Of a stretch of DNA of 64,000 nucleotides, positions 55,381 through 64,000 are shown piece by piece (the first letter of the stretch is position 1; each line of letters opens with the position of its first letter). Both the position numbers and the translations under genes were made by a program. This DNA comes from Furcasterigmium furcatum (Eukaryota; Ascomycota; Sordariomycetes; Glomerellales; Plectosphaerellaceae): the NCBI GenBank assembly GCA_001599815.1, contig BCIA01000001.1, positions 5,414,978-5,478,977 of the forward strand, written 5' to 3'. Below the pieces are notes generated by a model, which was given only the letters and a program-made list of their open reading frames with translations, did not search any database and was not told where the DNA came from.

Positions 55381-58300
55381 TTGGCCGCGGTCGATCAGGC
55401 AGACCAATTCGAGAGGGTACTGGCTGCTCGGTTCTCTTAGGTGGTTGATACTGGGGAGAGTTGTAGATCGAGCATGCCAGGAGACCTCTGCGGCGTGGGC
55501 TGGTTTACTTCAATGAGCCGGTTCTTCCACCAGAGAAAATGCCCCGGATGAGGTCCAGATGTATGCCAGAAGAAGTCAAGCTGAAGAGCAGGAACGTGCG
55601 TGGTGCCGTCTCCCGCCTCTCGACTCGACCCTCTGTCGGGCTGCGATGTCGCCGTTGGTCTTCCTGCCCGACCTCCTTGACCGCCAGGACAGGACAGGAC
55701 AGCAGGCTGCAGCCGGAGCCAGGAACTGGATGCCTGCCGATCCGACTGTCTAGGCTCCTGAGCTCACGAACTCTTCAATGGACGGGCAGCTGCGGTGCAG
55801 CGGCATGCAGTGAGGTGTTGGCCGACAGGGAACCGTCGATGCTGCGGGACGGGAATGCAGTCGCTATTGGACCGCAGCGGCTCATGCGTCTCCTCCTGCA
55901 GTAGGCTGATCTTCGTTGGCCAGAGAAGAATGTAGGATGACGGCGGCACCCAAGAGAGCTGCAGGGTAGGTATGGAGGTAGGAATTGGGGATGGGAGAGC
56001 GATGTATGAGAAGTGAGTAGGTAGTACGTACGTGCGTCCTGGTAAGAGGACAGACAAAAGAGAGAAGAGGGGAGAGAATGAACGAGCGGGTTGTGAAATG
56101 GAAGGACGACAATGCCGGGCAGAATGAGACACGCACCAGCACGCTCCCACAAGCAAGGCGTGAGGATGGATATGGGGGATGGGATGAGATGGGAAAAGAA
56201 GAGATGTGACACGTCCTGTCTTGATGCTGTACCACCAGTGTACGTCGCTAGGTACCAACAACTGCAGTCCAGATGATGGCCCGGCCAAGAGCCGAAACAG
56301 AAACACAGAGAGGGAGAGGGCGACTCCGGTTGTCTGGCCCACTGGTTGTCGCCGCCGTGGTCGGTCCCGTCGTCAGAGATGAGCAACCCGTCCAGGTCCC
56401 CGTGAGCGCTTCTTTCGGTTCTTTCAGGACATGAGCAATCCAATACTTTGGGGGTCCGTGGGGCAGAGCGCATGGGTCGGCGTGTCCCCTATGAAACGCC
56501 TTTGACGCTGGCTGCTTGGTTAGGCCGGCCCCGTCTACTCTGCTACTATTACATGGGATACTAGAGATACTCAGGCTGCCAGATGCACCTCGCAGACGAC
56601 TTCGGCAGCGCCTGTTTGCGCTGTGTGATGCCGTCGACCGGCCAGATACCATATGCCAGTGGCCGGGCTGCCTCTCTGCCTACTCGGCGACGAACCGAAG
56701 GCCAGTGCTCTCCCGTCCAGATCCTGGGGGATGGGCAGTCCGCACGACGTTATTAGCAGTGCGACGTCAGGCAGATGCAATGAAAATGGAAATTGCAGAG
56801 TGCCAGCGCTGATGAGACCCAGAAACCCGCGGCAGTTGAGTGGGCTGCCCGTCCGTCAGGTCCAGGCCCTCTTCATTTTTCAGGGGCCGACTTTCTGGAT
56901 CAGGCATGGTCGCCAGGAGAGGGAACATGTCTGGAAGATTGCCAGAGCCGGGGTCACCCTGCCAGTCGGGACGGTAGTACTGAGCATGTACAGTACAGCA
57001 CAGGCCCGTGTGCCCGCTCACAGCACAACTTATCAAGTGGCGTCCGCAGGGCTTGCAGCATGTCGACTCACATATGTACTACTTTGCATGTGAGACATGC
57101 CCTGCGTTGCCCGAGGCTTCCTGCGTCACTCATCATGGGATGGGATGGAGCTGACAGGTGCCAAACCAGACACTCGGCCTCGTAGGTGCTGTGTGTGGGA
57201 AGATATGAAGGGTTGCCGAGGAGTCGGATCAGGGCGAGTCGGTCGGGTCGGACGATCCGGGTGTTGCGAGATGAAGAGGGACAGGTCCAGCACAATTCTA
57301 TGCAGCACTACTTGACCAGACAGGACACCTCGATTGCTGGACTTGACGATGCATGTAAAATGCCATCAAGTCAGTACATCCAGACATTCTCAACACTGCA
57401 ACCATCGAGATGCCCGTCAACATGGATACTTGTACCTCTCATTGGGCGAGATTGACTGTCAACACGTCGCTTGGTCCTTCTGGCACAAGCAAGTTATTCT
57501 GGTGCAACGGCACCGGGGACTTCCTGCAAATGTGTATGTACGTCTTAGTCCCAGAGGTTTGGGTCAGCCCGGCTTGCGAACAGACACTAGCAGGATGCGT
57601 CTTCGCGGAGGCCCGGTCTGGGGACCAGGCCGTCTCTGTATGACTTTGGGGGTATAGAAGAATTGAGGCTCTGCCTCGTGGGCATTTATTTGCAACTTGT
57701 CCGTCGGATATTCTGGACAAACGAGGGATATGGATGCGTTGGTCCGTTGCCTGCCTCGCCCACTTACATGGTCGCCAGCCCAGGCTACCTATTGCCAGTG
57801 GTAGTACGTTGCCTAGGTGTTCGTTAGTAGTAGTACAAGTAGTACCTCAGATACTTTGCTGTGGGGTGAATTCAAACAACAGAATGCGCGAAACAAACAA
57901 ACAAAAGGACGGAGGCTCCATTGGATCGAAAACTCCCGACTCTGACCACCCGGAGAGCCCAACCAACGCCCTTCAGTTATTAATTATATCGGCCTCCTTT
58001 TCCACTCATTGACAAAACCACGACCACCTTACCTACGACACGGAACGGCAGATCGCCGTCCCCCCTTGATCACGTTAATAACCGGTCACGCGTAGAATGC
58101 GACCCCACCACACGAAATCAACGCGCCCAGGCCAGATCAGAGAGGAGCACTCGCCGTGTCCGAGGAGAAGAGAAGGGGGAGGGGAGGGGGCAATTTAATC
58201 AAAGTCTGGTCAACGCACGAGCTTCTCCTCCTCCCCCGGCAACCCGCCGACTCCCATTGGACTTCCCGTGCCATCAATCGGGCCCAAAATGCTCCCCGTC

Positions 58301-58774
58301 CAGCCTACCCCTGACTCCCTGAAATTCAACGGTAGACACGTTGCCGACGCCTTGTATCGATCCCTGTAGTCCGCTCGCTCGCTCGCCCGTCTTTTGTCGC
58401 GATAGCACCCTCTCTCGGCTTTCAGGTGTCAGTGCTGGTGATCTCAGCTTCCATCATACCTACCTACCTTACCATCCTCCTGCCCTGACGTCTGTCTGCC
58501 CGTTTCCGTCCCAAGGCGGGAGCACCATGAACGAATACCTCGTCAACTTCTCCGCCGCCTCCCTTGCCGTCGCCCCGCCTACCGCCTGAAACATCAACAT
58601 TCCACCCTGACAAAGCTCGCCATTCATAAGAATCCAACTTGACCTTGCCTGATCTTCATCCGCATGGCTTCCTGAGGAAACAGACGACATTGCTTCCCAC
58701 GTTAGCCCCCTCCTCTAGTCCTGAACACCGGCCAGGGCATACGGCACTTCCAGAATCCTCACTGCGAGCGAGAC
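55381..58774. other. 3.4 kb divergent intergenic region
   Basis: Between the divergent KAR9-family gene and the gene at 58775. I see no convincing gene; open frames reach about 230 codons on the minus strand (55775-56473) but have no domain-like content. An AAAC microsatellite lies at about 57891-57906. Pyrimidine-rich leader-like sequence runs from about 58340 to 58560. Confidence 0.5.
57891..57906 (+). repeat. (AAAC)n microsatellite
   Basis: About four units of AAAC in the divergent intergenic region upstream of the gene at 58775. Confidence 0.75.
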
Positions 58775-60391
58775 ATGGCCATGGCCACCGAACAACCCCC
58801 CTCCGTTCGACGCGAGTCTCCCTCGCCAGACCTGACGCCGACGCCGGCCATCGGAGCTCTCCCCGAGCTATCACGATGCTTGTCGACCGCCTCGGATATG
58901 TCCCACGGCTCAGGCACCGACTTCACCCCTCGAGACTCTCTTGGCAGCGCCTTCTCGCGAAACTCCTCGGCCAGCTATGGCCGCCGGTCTGATGTCAGCT
59001 TCGCTTCGTCCCGCCAGTCAACCTACAGCGCCGATGGGAGGTCAAACCGCCGTCGCGGATACATGCGTCCCCAGGGCACTGCCTTCGCCGCCAGTGCTCA
59101 GTCGAGGGAGAGCGTCATGAGCCTGGGGAGCATCGCTCATCTGCAGTACTACTTCGCCCGCACGGGGCTCCTCGATGGCAAGGGCGCGCAACTTCAGCGC
59201 AAGAATAAGCAGAATCGTGGAACTCTGGACCTGACAGCGCTCGACACATCCTCACTGGCACCGAGGATTGTCGGCTCAGACACCGACTCATCCTACGCAT
59301 CCATGGGCAGCAGCCCCGACCTCGCGGCCTCGAGCTTCAACATCCCCATGGTAGAATCGCCCATCGAAGAGCCCTACTACTCCGATGACATGGAGGACGC
59401 AGACCCGGACATGCTCCCGCCCACAGCCAGCACATATATCCACCGCGAGAAGCCCGTGCCCAGGCCTCCCACGATAGAGGAGCTCAAGACAGAACTCACG
59501 ACATCCCTCGAAAAGGCCGCCGAAGCCCTCAACGACGCAAAGAATGGCGTCGGTCAGCCCAAAGACACAGATGCCGAGGCGGCAGAATCCCCCCGGCCGA
59601 AGAGCAGCCACCACGCAAGACACCAGTCGAAGTCCCAGGGCTGGTTCGAGATCCAGGGCATGCACATCCTCGATGTCATGACGCTCGCCATCCGTGCCGC
59701 CAAGATGTACTACACCGCCCACGAGCACCCAGAGCGGCTCGATGCCATCAAGCCCGAGCGCCAAGTACGCTCCGAGCTGTTCGGCGTCATGGAGACGCTC
59801 AAACAGATGGCCACCCGCCGCTGGGCGGGAGGCATGCGCCCAGACGAGCTGGCAGGTCTCGACGGCTGGATTCAGAGCCTCTTCAGCATGCTCACGCAGG
59901 AAGAGGACCTGGCCAGGGCCGAGCGCGCTGAGCGCGAGAGCTGGACTTGGGTAGGGGGTGACTGGACCGGACAGGAGATCAAGCGCGAGCTTGCTTTCCT
60001 CGCCTCGCTGGAGGCGGTGCTCGGTCTGGACCCGTTGCCGGAGTATACGCCTGCGAGAGATGCCGCCGCCGACGCCCTACCCACTCCCTTTCTGAAGAGC
60101 ATGCAGAATGGCCTGCGACTCGTGAAGCTCCACAACGCGGCAGTGAAGAAATCGAAGCGCCGTTTCGGCGGGGTGACGACCTTCCATGTGGACACGGAGA
60201 AGCCTTACCGTTGCGCGGACAACCTGCGGTACTGGGTCAAGGCGGCCGAGCTGCGGTGGGAGGTGCACCTCAAGATCGACGTCCTGGGAGTTGTGTATAA
60301 CAGCAAATCAGGTGTATGGGTGGACTTTGAGGAGGCCATATGGAAATGGTGCCGCAAGGTGCGGGAGGAGATCTCCGCCGAGGCCGTGTGA
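58775..60391 (+). CDS. Conserved-looking fungal protein of unknown function
   Basis: Single exon, 538 residues, not recognised. Residues 1-270 are Ser/Thr/Pro-rich and probably phosphorylated or disordered (RRESPSPDLTPTP; SRNSSASYGRR), with a small helical segment (about 115-125, LGSIAHLQYYFARTGLL). Residues about 290-535 look like a folded, mostly helical domain: GWFEIQGMHILDVMTLAIRAAK, EHPERLDAIKPERQVRSELF, WAGGMRPDELAGLDGWIQSL, then a C-terminal part with TTFHVDTEKPYRCADNLRYW and VHLKIDVLGVVY, ending in FEEAIWKWCRKVREEI. No catalytic motif, signal peptide or membrane helix is visible. It is convergent with palC. The ATG at 58775 has a second in-frame ATG two codons later. Confidence 0.85.
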   Translation: MAMATEQPPSVRRESPSPDLTPTPAIGALPELSRCLSTASDMSHGSGTDFTPRDSLGSAFSRNSSASYGRRSDVSFASSRQSTYSADGRSNRRRGYMRPQGTAFAASAQSRESVMSLGSIAHLQYYFARTGLLDGKGAQLQRKNKQNRGTLDLTALDTSSLAPRIVGSDTDSSYASMGSSPDLAASSFNIPMVESPIEEPYYSDDMEDADPDMLPPTASTYIHREKPVPRPPTIEELKTELTTSLEKAAEALNDAKNGVGQPKDTDAEAAESPRPKSSHHARHQSKSQGWFEIQGMHILDVMTLAIRAAKMYYTAHEHPERLDAIKPERQVRSELFGVMETLKQMATRRWAGGMRPDELAGLDGWIQSLFSMLTQEEDLARAERAERESWTWVGGDWTGQEIKRELAFLASLEAVLGLDPLPEYTPARDAAADALPTPFLKSMQNGLRLVKLHNAAVKKSKRRFGGVTTFHVDTEKPYRCADNLRYWVKAAELRWEVHLKIDVLGVVYNSKSGVWVDFEEAIWKWCRKVREEISAEAV

Positions 60392-60790
60392 TCATGGATA
60401 TGACGAACGTTAAAGAGACTGAAACATCATGATACATGAGGTGTCTGCTGCACTGCGGCCTCAAGATGATTTAACGACAAACACCTAGCAATACCCGGGC
60501 GTTCTGAGGAGTTATTACGGTCATCGCTGGTTCTAGCTCAGGGGTTCCCAAGCTTTTGGCTGATTTCCAGTGGATTATAGGGTACTGTTAAGCAGCAGTA
60601 GCGTCTGAGCCTCATGCTGCATTTTATTTTCACATGAATTTACTTAATTCTGCTCATGTGTGGGTTGGTAAATGTGACTTTGGGTAGATACGTGACATCT
60701 TCGGCCAACGTGATAACTACAAATTTACAAGCAATGCGGCTTCGCACATGTCTACCAGAACCCAGGTAACTCCAGACCAGGCGGCTAATA
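60392..60790. other. Convergent 3' region, unknown gene / palC
   Basis: About 400 bp, comparatively AT-rich, of shared 3' untranslated sequence; no gene seen. Confidence 0.5.
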
Positions 60791-62307
60791 TCAGTAATAG
60801 CCAGGAGTGCTGGTGTAGTCCCGCCTCGTCCCAGGGTAGGCGCCCACAGGATCAGCGGCCGAATGGCTCTCCTTGGCCTCGTCGCCCGAGCTCTCGTACA
60901 CCACATCATCCTGATGATCTGGCGGCGCACGTGTTGCGTTCAGAACACTCCTGTCCAGCTCCGGTGGCTCATACGGCTTGATGGTGTGTAAGTCTCGCCC
61001 AGACGGCATCTGCGCCAGCAGAGGCCCAGTGGCTGGGACGACCTGCGGATCCACCTGGAGGGCTGGTCAGCGGACGTCTCGAGTGATCGAGGCCATGGAT
61101 ACTCCAAGGAACTCACGAGATTGTTGTACTTCTCCCACTTCTCTTCCAGGAACTCGATTACCCTGGTCTCCTCCAGCTTGCCGCCGTCCGCGCCCCAGTC
61201 CGTCTCCTTCTCTACCCTGCGATCCTCCCGCTTCTCGGCCCAGTCCTTCTTGAAGCGGGTGAAGACGCCCTTCTTGCTCCCGCCCGCTGCGGCATCGCGC
61301 GCGGCAAGGTCGACGCCGAGCTCTTGCAGACCGGCGCGCAGCCAGGCCAGCGCCTTTCCCGTCTCGCCGCCGAGCTCGGCATCAATGCCGAAGAAACGGC
61401 AGGCGCGCGCTTTTGCGGCACGTCGTGTGTCCTCGAGGTACCTCAGGAACGTGTCCTCGACTTTGGACCCCCCGCTGCTCGCCGAGCAGAGGGCGTATGC
61501 CTTGGCTACATGGTCCGCAGCGGCGAGGCAGAAGCGGGCGAAGAGATGGGCGCGGACCTTGGCTATGTCGGGAGCTTTGTAGAGATACTCCTTGTCGGTT
61601 TGATTCCGGGATTGGGCGACCACGGCAGGGTAGGGGTCATCCTTCAACACCGCAAGGAGGGTTGCCTCGGCATGTGCCAAGGAAGAGAGGCCTCGAAGCA
61701 CCGGTGGAGAGACGTCGGCGCAAGGAGGAGGAATCGTGCTGCTGAGCGGCGATGTCTCTGCGCGGGTTGCGAGGTAGTCATAAATGGATGCAGCCTCCAG
61801 GAGGTGCTTGTTTGCGATCTGGATGGCAGTTACGCGATCCGAAGCTGAGGGGACAGCGGCCGTGGAGACATAGAGGGGATGCAAGGCGCTGCGAGCTATA
61901 AGAGTCTGAGCCTGTGCCAGGGTTGACAGGGTGAAGGCAAGCTCGTGTTCGAGGCTGGAGACCTTGACCCGGGATATCTCCCGGCCTGGGACGGCGCTCT
62001 CAGACAGGGTTGGCCGCCATTCGATGACGGGGTCTGCCTTGGGATGAGCTCTGATTTCCTGAGACCTGTCGGTCAGACCGGCATCTATGGCCAGCGCATA
62101 TGGCAAATAGCCGTTGAGGGCGGCCACAACGGAGGCGACATGGGCGGACCGTGATGCCGGGGGCAAGCGTTTGTGTTTCTTGAGCTCGTCTCTCACAACC
62201 CCGCGATATGTGCTGGCAGTGAGGGGCAGAGAGGGATGGGAGTCGCAAGCATAGCTGGAGCTGAAGGAGAAGGATGAGGTGGTCGGGAGGACGAATGGAA
62301 AGGGCAT
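60791..62307 (-). CDS. palC: pH-response regulator PalC (BRO1 domain)
   Basis: Exons (minus) 62307-61117 and 61054-60791 give 484 residues. PalC is a BRO1-domain protein of the fungal alkaline pH signalling (Pal/Rim) pathway; it bridges the plasma-membrane receptor PalH to ESCRT-III Vps32/Snf7 so that PacC is processed. The start MPFPFVLPTTSSFSF and the BRO1-like helices (HVASVVAALNGYLPYALAI; KARACRFFGIDAELGGETGKALAWLR in segments; FLEEKWEKYNNL) identify it. The frame is open upstream only from a GTG, so ATG 62307 was chosen. Exon 2 encodes VDPQVVPATGPLLAQMPSGR and an acidic tail. It shares a 485 bp promoter with ALG6. Confidence 0.93.
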
Positions 62308-62792
62308 GATGGGCCTGGTTGCCTCCACTACGGGAGGGGATCACTGCCCGATGTTGTGAGGCTTGGTAAAATGGGGGAAGATGTGATGTCTGATGATGTC
62401 CAGTGTCTCCTCCTCACCTCTTGTAAGGTATCAATTGAGCCCCGGCGCCAAGGGGCGATGATGCAGGTCCGTGCCCACAGTTCCGGTGTCTGCACTGTGA
62501 GGCGCCCAAACTTCTGGGTGCTCCAGTGCGCCTCCCCCGGACAAGGACCCCACTGGCGCTGCCAACCGCACTGAAGCCGAACCGTGCAGCAACGCACATG
62601 GCTCCACTGCACCTCCCGTCCACTGTCAACAGTCGTTCAGTGAGGTGCCCAATTATTTGGCCTTCCCGTCTCTTCCACCGCCAACCACCACGTCCTTCAT
62701 CACTCGCCTTTCCACAACTGTCGCCGCCTTCCCCCGGACCGCCGGAAACCTCATGCGGGCCCGACGGCATACACTCCTTTGACACGGCGACA
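62308..62792. other. Divergent promoter, palC / ALG6
   Basis: 485 bp without a gene, containing both promoters. One GCCAAG hexamer (62447-62452) matches the PacC core, but such hexamers are frequent by chance. Confidence 0.5.
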
Positions 62793-64000
62793 ATGAGCGC
62801 TCCTTCACCTCATAAGCCCCGGCGCAGGGCCAAGAAGTCCCCCAATTCCGCCCCTCGGACCACCATCGTCACCGAGGTCGTTCAGAAGCGAGAACCACCG
62901 GCCAAGGAGCCACTGTTCCCTCTCGCCTCGTTTCTGTGGCTCGCGCGCGGCTCAACTTCACAATGGGAGGTGCTTCCTCTGATTCTCATGGTCGTGGGGC
63001 TATTCAGATGGGCAGCCGGCCTCTGGGGCTACTCTGGTAAGCACTTCCTACCTGGACGGCCCGCGTACCTGGGGATATCCAGCTCCTAACCAGGCATTGC
63101 TCTCGCAGGTTTCGCGAAACCCCCGATGTACGGTGACTACGAGGCCCAGCGACACTGGATGGAGATCACAACACAGCTCCCCGTCTCGCAATGGTACTTC
63201 CACGACCTACAATGGTGGGGTCTCGACTACCCGCCCCTGACGGCGTATCACAGCTGGCTGTGCGGTCAGATTGGAGCTCTGATGAACCCGTCCTGGTTCA
63301 CTCTGTACACCTCCCGAGGCAGCCAAGATCCTGCTCTCAAGATCTTTATGCGCGCGACGGTCATGGTCTCCGAATATCTCATCTTCGTGCCCGCCGCTGT
63401 CATCTTCATCAGACGGTTCAGCAGGCTCAACGGCGTCACGAACTGGTCAGCTTCCCTCGCCCTGGTAGCCTTCCTGATGCAGCCATCCACCATCCTCATC
63501 GACCACATTCATTTCCAGTACAATACTGTCATGCTTGGATTCGTCATCGCGAGCATGTCCAGCCTGTTGGCGAACCGCTACATGTGGTCGGCCGTTTTCT
63601 TCGTCGCCGCCCTTGGGTTCAAGCAGATGGCGCTCTACTACGCCTTTTCTGTGTTTGCCTATCTGCTGGGAAGCTGCGTCACGCCCAAAATCAACCCTGC
63701 TCGGTTCATCGGCATCGCTCTGGTGACCTTGGCCGCGTTTGCTGTGCTGGTTCTGCCTCTGATCCTTGGAACCCTTTACGATGTTCACAGAGGCATCGAT
63801 TCTCGCCCCGATATCGATGGTCCCCCGCCGCCGTTGCCGCTGTTCCCGCAACTGGCAGACATTCTTGATGTGGATGCCTTCTACTGGCCTCTCCTCGAAC
63901 AGCTCGTTCAGATGGTCCACCGCATCTTCCCATTCGCTCGTGGCTTGTTCGAGGACAAGGTTGCGAACTTCTGGTGCGCCATCAATGTTCTCGTCAAGTT
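62793..64000 (+). CDS. ALG6: Dolichyl-P-Glc:Man9GlcNAc2-PP-dolichol alpha-1,3-glucosyltransferase (partial, continues right)
   Basis: Exon 1 is 62793-63036; exon 2 starts at 63109 and is open to the window edge, so the gene is cut at its 3' side (about 378 residues seen). ALG6 adds the first glucose to the lipid-linked oligosaccharide in the endoplasmic reticulum lumen. Motifs: the first membrane helix (WEVLPLILMVVGLFRW), then the luminal loop with GDYEAQRHWMEIT, the QWYFHDLQWWGLDYPPLTAYHS signature of ALG6/ALG8 glucosyltransferases (GT57), DHIHFQYNTVMLG, and repeated membrane spans (FVPAAVIFI; WSAVFFVAALGFKQMALYYAF; LVTLAAFAVLVLPLILGTLY). It matches ALG6 better than ALG8 by the MYGDYEAQRHWMEIT and LPVSQWY phrasing. 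Intron signals are GTAAGC, CCTAAC branch and GCAG. Confidence 0.93.

Noticed and set aside
55775..56473. 232-codon minus-strand frame upstream of the KAR9 gene
   Set aside because: Low-complexity Ser/Leu/Pro sequence with no domain; two overlapping frames of similar length exist at the same place.
62447..62452. PacC-type GCCAAG hexamer between palC and ALG6
   Set aside because: A 6-bp match is expected by chance in 485 bp; not enough to call a site.

Overview
This 64 kb window is chromosomal DNA of a filamentous ascomycete (Pezizomycotina, most likely Sordariomycetes). The evidence is many short introns (about 48-100 nt) with CTAAC/CTGAC-type branch points, a GC-rich coding bias, intergenic distances of 0.3-5 kb, and a mix of universal eukaryotic genes with fungal-specific ones (palC, KAR9-type, SNT2, LRG1). 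I found no rRNA, tRNA, transposon, CRISPR array or bacterial-type operon. All gene models are read from splice signals, frame arithmetic and recognisable protein motifs. No transcript data or homology search was available.

Layout from left to right: eIF4A (-, 3' end outside the window); F-box/JmjC protein (+); CCCH zinc-finger/SMR protein (+); TVP38-like Golgi membrane protein (+); protein with heme-regulatory-like Cys-Pro motifs (-); proline iminopeptidase-like hydrolase (+); BTB protein (-); HELQ/Hel308-type DNA helicase with 13 exons (-); a 4.7 kb gene-poor gap; SNT2 chromatin reader (+); LRG1 LIM/RhoGAP protein (+); ERG26 sterol enzyme (-); an unrecognised protein (+); mitochondrial HMG-box protein (-); PRE4 proteasome beta7 (+); GFA1 (-); a 2.9 kb gap; RPT4 proteasome ATPase (-); KAR9-family protein (-); an unrecognised protein (+); palC (-); ALG6 (+, runs off the right edge).

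The genes do not form a cluster. They are housekeeping and regulatory genes for translation, proteasome assembly (PRE4 and RPT4), cell-wall precursor and glycan synthesis (GFA1, ALG6, with LRG1 controlling Rho1), sterol synthesis, DNA repair, chromatin, mitochondrial DNA and pH sensing. Several pairs are divergent and share short promoters: palC/ALG6, mtHMG/PRE4, ERG26/unknown, and the Cys-Pro protein/iminopeptidase.

The most unusual items are splicing oddities and two protein architectures. The helicase model needs a 2-nt exon to restore its His-His-Ala-Gly motif. Two genes have 5-nt first coding exons. Four introns are multiples of three without stops, so they are hidden inside open frames. 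The protein architectures are the Cys-Pro (KCPFDH) protein and the CUE-like + CCCH + SMR protein.
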